Positions 38,207 through 51,875 of a DNA stretch of 64,000 nt are shown here, in pieces (position 1 is the first letter of the stretch; every line of letters begins with the position of its first letter). The stretch covers positions 5,102,001-5,166,000 of the forward strand of contig NC_089241.1 in the NCBI RefSeq assembly GCF_000512585.2, read 5' to 3'. This DNA is from Kwoniella bestiolae CBS 10118 (taxonomy: Eukaryota > Basidiomycota > Tremellomycetes > Tremellales > Cryptococcaceae). Position numbers and translations under genes: made by a program. The notes below the pieces were generated by a model. That model made no database searches and was not told the DNA's origin. It was given only the letters and a program-made list of their open reading frames with translations.

Positions 38207-40184
38207 TTACGGTGTACCTATGTTGAAACAGGATAATTATGTCAGTCACAACTGAAATCGAACAGATTACAATATCACTCACCTCCCAAGAAATCATCCG
38301 CTCTGGCAGCTTGGGTATCCCAATCATCCTTGAAAGCCGCTATGCCCACTAGTATACCGACGGCGAAGACTATGACAGTAGAGACAGATCAGCATCTGCT
38401 CTACCATTTCTCTCAAGTTGATTGAGGCTGTAGAGGCAGAGCTGCGAAGAAGAGAAACCACTCACAGACGCAGGAAATGATCAGCCAGAATGCTCCTGAA
38501 TTCAATACATTGATTGTCAGCTGATCACCCGATTCTGTAGGATTTTTGAAGGGAACCTCAACTGACCCCAGAACCTGGATCCGCAACATCCTATCAAGTT
38601 GGCATATTCCGATGCGTCAGAGGTATTCACCTTTCTCGCTAGGGTATCCTGGGTACCGAGTCGCGTAAGCTGGTTCAGAGTATCAGTTCGAATGATAGCT
38701 TACATCGACGATATCCCACTATTTTCAGAGTCAGCGAGCTACTCCCATGCCTGAACAGGATAAGCATCGAATTTCAACTCACGATAGCGTAAAGACATGA
38801 CATGACGCCGATAAATAGGATGAGGAATCTCAGAGCGACTGAATGAGCCACTAGCCAAGTTATCTATTTTCGCCTCGTATCAGCTGTTTTCTTTGGGTCT
38901 GGAAGGATTGTCAACTATAAGGAAGGACGTGGTACTAACAATGATCAAACCAGCCATCAGAGCGATCGTAGCCCAGGCTACCCAACTTGATCTAGCCCAC
39001 CATAACGTCAAAATCCAGAAGAATGCTAAGATCAGACAAGCTACTTTGGAAGCGTTCGTGTCGAAGCCCTATCTCATTTCATCAGCTCTCATTGATGTCT
39101 ATACTTCTGCATATGTTAGCTGATACGTACACAGGCTATCAGAGCTGCTCCGATGAATGATGAGCCTAGATACCCAGCTGGGAGTGTGATCTGCTATCGG
39201 AGTCAGCTAGATCTATGAGTGAAGTTGAAAAAGACGGCTCACAGCTGGTATACCGCCTCTCATTCGTGTAGAGCCGCCTTCTTGCGGGTCGAGCTGGATA
39301 CATTCGTAAGCTTCAAGGTCAAGTAGACGAAGATGGGTCAGCTTACCGTGATTTTCTCGACCGTGGCACAGGTGAGTACCTTCCGTCGACATCATTCGCA
39401 GCATCAGCATCACGATATCAAAGACATAAGCCATAAAGGAATACCCGTACTTACACCTGCTAGTGCATGTGACCTGCGAAATTTAAAGGAGTCAGTACAT
39501 CACTGTCCGCGATGCTTCTGTGGATGGATCATCAGGTGGCAAATGCACTAGAAAATGCTCACATCTCGTGCATTCCTACGGTCTGTGTGAATAGTCAAAA
39601 GTCAGTGAAGAAAGCACAGGATGCTCCAGTTGTATCTAGAGATGGACAAAAAGCGACTCACAAGTAGCTTGAATGGGTAGATGATCTTTTCGAGTATCGG
39701 TACTACAGACATTTCGACATCAGTTGACTATGACCCAACCTACGTAGATGATAAACTGACCATGCCTACACGATTACATATCGTATCAGCTCATCAAGTT
39801 ATTCCTCACCTAGCACATCTCAGCTTGACCTACCACTAAAGTCGTGAATCAAAACAGAACGCTCCGTGAGCTGCATGATCTTTCTCTCCGCAATGTTCAT
39901 CACAGCTCACCACTATGAGATTGTAAGGGTGAATGAGCAAGAGTGTATGAAAGGTCTTCGACCATAGAATCACCCACATATACCAATAGCCAACACATAA
40001 CTCGCAGCTACAATCAACGTTATCCTATCCCATCACACTGATCAGCTTCTACACCTTGTACAAGAGTCGGAGTCAAAGTTTACTTCTGCGTATCATTCGG
40101 AGTAAGCGTCTCAGCAACAGCTCTTCGGGGGATATAATGTAAATGCAGGTTTGGGTCGGACGAATCGACGGGGAAAGGTGACAT
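38207..40184 (-). CDS. M50B-like multi-pass membrane metallopeptidase
   Basis: Split into many very small exons (about 14). Reading along the minus strand I find MSPFPVDSSDPNLHLHYIPR, a hydrophobic segment TLIVAASYVLAIGI, IIYPFKLL, TVGMHEMSHALAGV carrying HExxH (His-Glu-Met-Ser-His), ECIQLDPQEGGSTRMRGGIP, ITLPAGYLGSSFIGAALIAC, further membrane helices, and the C-terminus VIVFAVGILVGIAAFKDDW to ARADDFLGGTP. The order matches the peptidase M50B-like family (PF13398), related to site-2 proteases, membrane-embedded with a zinc-binding HExxH. Catalytic activity and substrate are unknown. Internal exon boundaries are only partly resolved, so the protein length is uncertain. Confidence 0.75.
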
Positions 40185-41206
40185 TGTGTGTGGGTCGGTG
40201 TATCTCGATGGAAAGGGTTTCACTGGGTGGCAAAGTGTCAAGCTGATCCTAAATATATATTAAATATATCAGATAAGATGTATCAGTGATGATGATGTAA
40301 AAATAAAGTGAGTCAAGTGATAAGTGTTTGTTGATGGATGATGATGATGATCAACCCAAAGGTATTGATGATTTGATGTGGTCCCCCCACTCAGTGTATC
40401 ATCTCGGGTTTGGCTTGTTAGCTTATTGTAGAATCACTCTGTAGAATATCGTTCAACATGACACACACACACATACATCCTGGTGCACGGTCCATCGTAT
40501 GAGCGCAGTTTGCCCCTGCATTCCGAAGCTACTCGGTATCACTGATGTCTCTTCCCAGTGTCGAGATGAGCTGCATCCGATGATCTGTCTCGTCTTGAGG
40601 ACAGGAGTTCACTCTCTCGGTTCGGTTCATAATGCAGTGCAAGTGCAGCATGTCTCTGTCTAGGAATGTAAATTATTATGTATACGAGGACGCGCAGACG
40701 CGTAGTAAGTTAAAGCTGTCCTCGGGGGTAAATCCGGTATTTACGGACCGGCGGATGCACAGCGATTGATTGCAAAAGTGCTTGACAACCATCATTTGTT
40801 TACAGTTAGATCCAAGATGAGTTGACCAGAATGGGATGCTGAGGACTTGGCTGGAATGGATGCCCATTATTGTTTGGGTTAGACGTACTTTACGTGGATG
40901 ACTTCAAGAGGTAGAGTAGGAACCGCTTATCATCGCGTGAACTGAGTCTTTTCTCGGGAAAATGACCGGAGTCCGGTAAATCCAATATAAGAGGTCAGAC
41001 GCGATAAGATAGCACACACCCACCACTCAGAGTGTCAACTTGATTCGATCGGATCAGAGACTGGTACATACAACAATTGAGCACTCAATCATCACTGGTA
41101 TCGAGACCTAGCAGCAACTACACCAATCACTCATCGCGAGTCATATCGATTCAGTCTCCTTGTTTCTTCCCACTCGACCTCCTCCAGAAGTCATAAGACC
41201 TGAGAG
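40185..41206. promoter_or_regulatory. divergent region (M50B-like / SDR)
   Basis: 1,022 bp between opposed start codons. A TATAA box sits at 40986-40990, 217 bp before the SDR ATG, with a plausible 5' leader between. Also holds an (AC)n run near 40461-40472 and a (GAT)n run near 40338-40351. No ORF worth calling. Confidence 0.4.
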
Positions 41207-42366
41207 ATGTTGTCCGGAGTAGCTCTTATAACAGGTGCAGGAGGGTGCGGTGAGTATTTCCCTTGATTCCATCTCTCACCCATCTCATAACAAGCATCAT
41301 AGAACGTTGTGTCAAGAAAGATGCTTATCACTGACCTCTCAACCTATAGGCATCGGCGCAGCCATCTCCCGAGCCTTCGCCTCATCAGGCATAACCAAAC
41401 TGATCCTAACCGACATCAACAAAAAAGGCCTAGACCAAACCATCTCCTCGTTCTCTTCCAAATCCCCTCAGCTCGAAGTCCTATCCCTAGACGGAGACAT
41501 ATCTAATCCCTCGTTCGTTGATCAGCTGTTCGAAGAGGTGAAGGGGAAGTTTGGGCGATTAGATTACGCGGTGAATTGCGCGGGGATATCGGGGAACAAC
41601 AAACCCTCTGATCAGAGTGAGATGAGCGATTTCGATAAGATCACGGGAATCAATTATAGGGCTTTGTGGTATTGCTCCAAGAAGGAATTGGAAATTATGA
41701 AGGCTCAGGAAATCCCTCAGAGGACCGGGTTCGAGGGGATTAGGAGACAGAGAGGGAGTATCGTTAATATTGCGAGTCAGTTGGGGGTGGTGGGAAGACC
41801 TGATGCGCGTGAGTGGACGTTCACTTAGACCGTTATCATCACCTTTGTCGCTCGTTATATGTTCACTTGCATACGACCTGTCTTATTCACGGGAAGAGAT
41901 GCTGATTGTGTATTGTCCGCTTCAGCCATATACTGCGCGTCCAAATCAGCTGTAATGGGTTTGACACGGTGCGACGCAATCGACGCATCTCCATACCAAA
42001 TCAGAGTTAATGCGGTATGTCCAGGTGAGCGTCGCACCCCTTCTGCCTCGGTATCCCAAAATGACTCAACCCTCTGTCGCCATGCGATATGCGCGTTTCT
42101 GCGTCGGACGTGATTGACTGATTCTCGACCTTATAGGAATTATCCACACACCCATGACAGACAACGCCCTCCGACCAGCTCTCAGAGAAGGTGAAAAGGA
42201 CCTCCAAGCTCCCATGGATCTTACAGAATCAATCAACATCGCTCCGATGAAACGGATGGGTACACCTGAAGAAGTGGCCGATGTGGTCGTTTTCCTAAGT
42301 TCGGAGAAAGCAAGTTTCGTACAGGGGGCAAGCTGGGTGGTCGATGGAGGGTATACTATAAATTAG
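41207..42366 (+). CDS. short-chain dehydrogenase/reductase (SDR)
   Basis: A classical NAD(P)-dependent SDR. Four exons (41207-41249, 41350-41808, 41926-42024, 42137-42366) join in frame to about 276 residues. Cofactor motif TGAGGCGIG, NCAG strand (NCAGISGN), structural Ser (VNIASQLG), catalytic YxxxK (IYCASKSAVMG) and the terminal SFVQGASWVVDGGYTIN are all present. The Asp in LILTDIN at the end of the second strand favours NAD over NADP. The substrate is not deducible; the family resembles sugar/alcohol or 3-ketoacyl reductases. It has no close functional neighbour. Confidence 0.9.
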
Positions 42367-42566
42367 ATGGGAGTATGGTATGGTACAATGTTTTCTTGCA
42401 TGGTATGTATGTTATTTACTTTTGATTCATGGAATTAACTGATAATGATAATGATGCCTACTAATTCGACTTACCCCTATAATATTGATTAGGTATATAT
42501 ATTCCAACCAAACTGATGATTCCCCAGCACGTCGATCCGCGCAGAATCCTTGTCCGACCCTTGCTC
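42367..42566. terminator. convergent 3' region (SDR / FIGWW paralogue A)
   Basis: 200 bp between converging stops, AT-rich. Confidence 0.3.
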
Positions 42567-43679
42567 TTATCTCGATCCATTCTCGACCTTCCATCCACCA
42601 CTCTCATACTCCCTCAACACCTTGACCTCTTCATTCAACCTTCCAACTTTGAGAACGTATTCCCCTCCTTCACCATGCTCCATCTCCGAGATACCTTTGA
42701 GAAACTTATCTCTCACTTGCACGAAACCCAGTTTGACCCATCTTCTCGAAATTGCCTTCTTCCATTTCTTCTCCGATTTCCCACATTCTTCATATCCTGA
42801 CAACGTAGAGGTAGAAGGCTTGTCAATATTCAGATCTACCTCAGATTCAACGGCAAAACGACACAGACGCTTACCTCCAGCTTCCTCCTTCATCCTCATC
42901 ATGTCCATCAACTCCTTCGTTTGGGGTTCGATGATCCTCAAAGAGGTATATTTCCTATGAGTCGTGAGAATGACTAACGTCAGCTACGACTCCGCTGAGC
43001 GCTGTTGATTATGTCGACAGCTGACGTGAGATATACAGTATAAACTCAACTCACCACCAACCAATAAACCCATATACCCCAAAACTAACACTCTTGAAAA
43101 CTGGAACAGGTCTATTGAAATTTCTACTGGTGGTACCCTTCTGCTGATAACCCCTAATCAACTTTTCAGCAGACCCATCAGCCCAGAGGATATTTTTGCT
43201 CTCCCATTCGGGTTGTCCGTGCGATTCGGGAATGGTGATATAGCAGAACAATTCGTCAAGTGGATGGGAGATTAGTGAGTTTCCGGCGAAGCTGCTGGAG
43301 GAGAGGTGTAAAGTGGTATAGCAATTCAGAGTTCTTTTCTGAGGTTGACCAAATATCTCAATCAATTCTGATTTCGTAAAGGTCTTGGAGAGGGTGTTGG
43401 GCTCTGACAATGTCCTCGGGATTGGGAGTGGCATATCGGTTGGTGAAGGTTGTAGTTGACTCGAGAGGTGGGAGTTTGTGGGAGTAGAATTGGTCGGTGA
43501 ATTTGAGAGAGGGGGAGTAATAGTGGTTTGGGGGAGTGGCGGTGGTGGTAGGGCCGGCCATGGTTGGAGGTTGAGGTTGTTCCTCCATGATGAAAGCGTC
43601 AAGTTGATCGGGTGCGGATAGGTACTTGCCTTTGAACCTCTATTTGAGCGGCGAGTGGGTTGTGGACTTACACAGTCAT
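42567..43679 (-). CDS. FIGWW-family paralogue A, unknown function
   Basis: Unknown family, tandem paralogue of the gene at 44106-45070. The main exon (down to about 43065) encodes a Pro/Thr-rich head, FTKSELIEIFGQPQKRTLNC, a strand region with LFCYITIPESHGQPEW, NILWADGSAEKLIRGYQQ, then FNRPVPVFKSVSFGVYGFIG and WW. The intron falls inside the second Trp codon at exactly the same place as in the paralogue. The last exon encodes IIEPQTKELMDMMRMKEEAG, KKWKKAISRRWVKLGFVQVR and KVGRLNEEVKVLREYESG. The start is uncertain: no ATG lies in frame near the head, and a short 5' exon with ATG at 43677-43679 spliced to the frame near 43632 is my best guess. Confidence 0.6.
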
Positions 43680-44105
43680 GGACTCACGAATCGCCACTGT
43701 TCTCGCCGTGTCGGTTGAAACACGTCAAACTTACCGAAATCAGTGTGCGAAGATGTGACCAGTCAATGGTGTATTATTCTCATAGCAAGTGTCAAAGTCT
43801 AGTCGCGAGTGTTGTAGTCAGGAGAATACGGTTCATATCGATCCAAAGCATTCAAGAACCATACTCTACGAGGATGTTTGAGAATGACATCGCTTCGAGG
43901 CCAAATACTTTTGGATTGCTTCTTCATACTTTTTACTCATCTATTTGCCTAGTCTACTCTGCGGTGAGCTGCGTTATCCTCAGCATAATGTGAGAAGAAG
44001 GATGTCTCATTGGAGATAGATGACGCAGGTCTCTCATCAAATTTCATGATATCATTACAAATATCGTTAATATGGTTTCACTTCTATCTCGGGCGTAACA
44101 AGCAA
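43680..44105. other. intergenic region between tandem paralogues
   Basis: 426 bp; promoter of paralogue A and 3' end of paralogue B. No ORF. Confidence 0.3.
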
Positions 44106-45070
44106 TTACTCATCGTTACCGCCCAGACCCTCCAAGACCTTCAACTCTTCTGCCAGTCCACCCACTTCCAAAAGATACTTCTCTCCTTGCTTCTCGCGCA
44201 GCTCCTTGGGCTCTTTGAGGGTCTCAGTAGATTTGGCGAATTTGAGCTTGATCCATTGGGTAGAGAGTGATTCGGCCCATGCGGATGCTGTTCGTCCGTA
44301 TCGACCGTAGCCTGTGCATACTTAATGTATCAGTATCGTGGGGTGATATGAAGGGTGAAAGCCTGATTTGACTTGACATAACATAGCGGAAGAGCTGCAT
44401 CGCTCACTCACCCTTACTCTGCTCTTTCGCTTGCATCATCCTTCTCAGCTCCGATGACTGAGCTTCGACAATCTCAAGGAATGTCATCGCCCTAAATGTT
44501 ATAAGCGGTTCAGCTTAGGTGCTTCCAGATTCAATACGGAGACGTTAGCTGAATAACTCACCACCATCCAATAAACTCAAATTCGTCTCTCCTGTCTTTC
44601 CCTCTCCAAGACCTAAAGACCGGTATAGGCCTATCAAAGTTCTTCCTCCTCCCTACAAAATCTTCAATAAGCTTTTCCGCATTGGTGTGAGTCCAAATTT
44701 CATGCTGGTCATTCCATGCTGGATGGGCATTCCCGAAGAGGACGACGTAGCTGACGAGATAACCTAGCGGGTGAGGAGGAGCAGGTGGAGGAGGACTGGG
44801 GGGAAGGGGGAGGTTCTCTGGCCGTTCGGTTGATTCGGGTGTGGCATCAGGTCGAGCTGGTCTGGGAGGAGGGAGGAAAGAGAAAAACGTCAGAGTGGAA
44901 TCTTGAGGATGGTTGAAGATGTCGAGAAGATCAGCTTGGGAGTAAAGGGTTTTAGGAGGTGGTCGGTTGTTCCATTTCCGCCCTGGGGGGGGTAAGTCGT
45001 TCGAGGAGGTGGAAGGGGTGTATCCTGCTCGTTGCCATGGTGGGATATATTTTGTTGTTGTGGATGTCAT
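44106..45070 (-). CDS. FIGWW-family paralogue B, unknown function
   Basis: Three exons, start at 45070 (MTSTTTKYIPPWQRAGYTP). The layout mirrors paralogue A: Pro-rich head, LYSQADLLDIFNHPQDSTLT, a strand region ending LGYLVSYVVLFGNAHPAW, EIWTHTNAEKLIEDFVGR, FDRPIPVFRSWRGKDRRDEF, EFIGWW, then IVEAQSSELRRMMQAKEQ, TQWIKLKFAKSTETL and LEVGGLAEELKVLEGLGGN. The intron after GFIGW/EFIGW splits the last Trp codon (TG|G) as in A. An extra intron breaks the helix after MQAKEQSKG. No catalytic or membrane feature is seen, so a soluble protein is likely. It diverges from the SERCA gene. Confidence 0.75.
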
Positions 45071-45618
45071 TTTGGGCTGTGTCGCTATTGAGTCTAGATA
45101 CAAGATAGTCGTTGAGGAGAGCGCAAAAGAGAAGGAAGAGGAGAAGGAAAGGAAAAAGTTGAAATATGTTAGGTTTGTAGCTGCACATTCCTCGTCGTAA
45201 GAGGGCACTTGCAAAGTGGAGGTTGTTTTGATATGACTTTCCCACGATTGCTTTGTTTGGCGGTGATGTCCGACGGTCAGGAGAATAGGGGGGAACGTGT
45301 CAGCTTGATCTTCTGAAATGCTTGAAGACGTGGCAACCTATTCTTTTTCTGAAAACGTCCTTTTTCCAGACTTTTCCACCTTGATATTACTCCTTCGTGA
45401 CTGTAAGCTGACAACAGTTCATTTCGATATCTGTGATTGTACTGGAGTGATCAGTAGATAGATCAGAGCTCTACGCAGTGGGCTCAGACTAATTCACTAC
45501 CCGACCCAACGACAAAATTAAACACGCCAGCTGGACTTGGCGTTCATCAATTGTTGTTCCCCTACCCTTCCTTTGTTCTGCGTGATCCGCTTATTACGCC
45601 ATCGCCACCACCATCAAC
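45071..45618. promoter_or_regulatory. divergent promoter (FIGWW paralogue B / SERCA)
   Basis: 548 bp between opposed starts. No motif I can defend; a pyrimidine-rich stretch precedes the SERCA ATG. Confidence 0.35.
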
Positions 45619-49038
<3,420 letters not shown>

Positions 49039-49446
49039 ATGAGGACGAGACTTCGCTGAGACCCTACTGGAGTGAGATGGATGTAAGGGACGAGTGGATG
49101 ATGAAGAGACATGGTAGAAATAGATGGTAGATCGATTAGACTAGATTGGATTGGATTATACACATGTTTGCAGTGTGATATCACTTTTTCCCATTATCTC
49201 ATGCATTGATATTGATTCTTACTACTTCTCATCTTGGGAAATACATAGTTATTGAGATCATCAGATGCCCTATTATGGTTTCATACATCATCGATTATAT
49301 CCACTTCACTTCGACCGGCACTGATAGTCACAGGTATATACAGTATACCCACTTGACACTTTAATCTGAACTCCCAAGATTTTGCAAAGAGCACACTCCA
49401 AAGAGCACACCCCAAACTTCCTACCTTCATTTCGATAACGTCTGTA
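49039..49446. terminator. convergent 3' region (SERCA / Rap-like GTPase)
   Basis: 408 bp between converging stops, AT-rich, no ORF. Confidence 0.35.
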
Positions 49447-50735
49447 TCACAACACCACACACTTCTTACTCTTCATCCTCCTCCGCTTATTATGACTCGG
49501 ATCCCTCTCCCTCTCCTGTCTACGTATCAGGTCGGAACGGCGCAGCTGTCTCACGATATCTTCAAAGACAGGAACGATGTTGGTTGATGTTCGCTGTGTT
49601 GCCATAATCATTGGGGTAAGTCAGCATACGACGCACATTCAGAAGGTCCCGCTCTATCGTCGAGTCGAGAGAAATAGATATTGAAGATGGACATAGATAC
49701 CCACAGCCGAAGTCTCGTAATAGGTGCATTTCCAATCCATCGCTAGTTTCTCGCCCTCTGTCGAATCTACTTCTCGCTCATCTATGAGATCTGATTTATC
49801 TGCGAGTAAGTATATCAGTGGGGGTCAGCATTGCATCTCCCACGATCACATAAGAAAACATAGCCGATAATGAGATCGTCGTTGTTCAGATTGTAAGAAG
49901 GAGGTGATATGTGAGCAAAGAGAACGTCAACTCACTCCCAACTATCACCAGCGGTACGATCTGATTCCCCTCCGGCAATTTTATACGACGTATGGCCTCG
50001 TAGGTGCGTATGATCTCTTCGAATGTATCTCTCTGGCACAATCTGGGGATCATGGATCATATGTCAGCGACGTGCCCAATAAATCAGCATATCGGGATCG
50101 GGTCTGGTAGGGGATGAAGCAAACCCACGAGAAAACCAATACGAAGCCCTCTGATTCGCGTATGAACATGTCATTTAGGGTTAGGTACTGATCTATCCCG
50201 GCTGTGACGATGAAAGCAAACTATCAGATTTACTGGATGCCGACTTAAGTATAGTTGGAATCATGGGCGTTGATGATAGGGATGACCAAACTACTCACCT
50301 GTATCTAATATTTCAAGTAGACAAGGCTGATTATCTACACTGAACTGTTTACGATCTAATGTACCAATCACCTGATCAGTTATTGCAATATCTTGTCTTG
50401 TCATCTTTCATCGTACATCTCGAGTCTAAGGAAGATGGTTCTTCCACTCACACGAATCTTCGACTACACCATACATCACAAAGGTCAGCCGAACCATACC
50501 CAACCCCTTTAAACATAAGATAGACAGACGATCACTCACTCGTGGGATCGTACCATTCCAGATATGATCCATTGATGAACCTAACGGTTATAGCTGATTT
50601 CCCAACCCCTCCTGAACCCATTACGGCGCACTGTGAGGTATCCATCGTCATCGTCATCGTCAACACCCAGTCCCACGAGACGAGGCGAGGATATAAGGAG
50701 AGAGGTGTCCGACGACTCACCTGGAATACTCTCAT
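49447..50735 (-). CDS. Ras-superfamily small GTPase, Rap/Rsr1-like, with Ile at position 61
   Basis: Eight exons including one of 12 nt (TCGAAGATTCGT, encoding most of IEDS) join to about 197 residues. Numbering matches Ras exactly: P-loop GSGGVGKS at 10-17, effector YDPTIEDSYRKQF at 32-44, DTAGIDQY at 57-64, VGNKSDL (NKxD) near 118, ETSA near 147. The C-terminus is polybasic (KRRRMKSKK) plus CVVL, a CAAX box ending in Leu, which favours geranylgeranylation and membrane anchoring. Ras Gln61 is replaced by Ile, as in Rap/Rsr1 proteins that carry Thr or Val there. The effector loop YDPTIEDSYRKQ is Rap-like. A role in polarity (Rsr1/Bud1-like) is an inference. Confidence 0.88.
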
Positions 50736-51875
50736 CTTGAGCTGATAAATCCAAGATTCAAATGTCCAGTCGTAGACCAAGGAAGAAGGACTAGAACGTA
50801 GATATTGTGGGTTGATATCCTTATCTGATTCAATTGATGTTGATGAGGAAGAGGGAGCGTGATATCACTTGAGAATTACCTTGAGGATTACCTTGATGAT
50901 ATCTATGACCTTTTGTGCAATGTGTCCAGGCGAGATCCCTATAGCTCGAGTAAGATCCGATCCTTAGCTCCAACTTGGGGTCGACCTAAGATCCTAGTGG
51001 TTGATTATGATATCGTTCCAAAGCTTGATGATGTGAATCTTATTTACTTGTCTATCATGACTCAAGTCAATCCAAAATTTCCATTCCATGTCAACGTCTA
51101 TTCGTGGTTAATTCAGAGAAATGATGGTAGTCAAGTGAAAGATAGAGTTTACACTCTGACACTTTGATACTCCTCCTCTATTCCCATTAATGAGATCATT
51201 AAAGCAAAGAGGTCATAGCGGGGTGCTATAACATCACACGAAAGCAGTTGGATTAGGTGGTCAGTGCGGGATGGGATGGACGAGTGACTTGTGATTGAAG
51301 GGGTCTCAAGTCTGGCGTAGTATAGCGTGGTGTGTTCGCAGCATCTTGTTTGCTTCTTGTATACCACATTCTTGCTTGAGCTGTATCACTAAGCTAGACG
51401 CACTGGCTCATTCGACTAAGATATATAGAGGAAGCAGAGTACGAATGGTTGAATGGTGTAAAGAGGAAAAGTGATCTGTGCGAATCAATCAACTCGACTG
51501 GAGTGATAGTTACTCGAGTAGATAGATGCCCGGTCCGATCGGTATCCGATTCAACGAGATTTCGGGTTACTCAGATGGCCAGACGGACTGTTGAACCTGC
51601 TTCGACACACCTTACCATACCTTACCAGCTAACTGAACAAGCAAGTAATATATACATTCCGGATGATACTCTATTCCGTATGGATTATGATTATGTGCAT
51701 TCTATATATGCAAATTAATCCAATGAGATGCTATGTACATTATACGGGTCTATCCTATCCACTATTTATCCTCTATTTCCAACATGCCATTCTACCTCTC
51801 CATGATCTCAATCACGCACATGAGGCAAAACATCCTAAACCTGAACGTCTACATGTGATCCTCTACTGACACTCA
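50736..51875. other. 1.1 kb region: GTPase promoter and 3' end of the wax-synthase-like gene
   Basis: No ORF with a credible start and domain. An imperfect 12-bp direct repeat (CTTGAGAATTAC/CTTGAGGATTAC) occurs at about 50869-50892. Confidence 0.35.

Noticed and set aside
42516..42960. Two overlapping plus-strand frames opposite FIGWW paralogue A
   Set aside because: Shadows of the minus-strand last exon, which aligns with the paralogue.
50859..51167. 102-codon open frame on the plus strand
   Set aside because: It begins at GTG rather than ATG, has no recognisable domain and lies in the GTPase upstream region.
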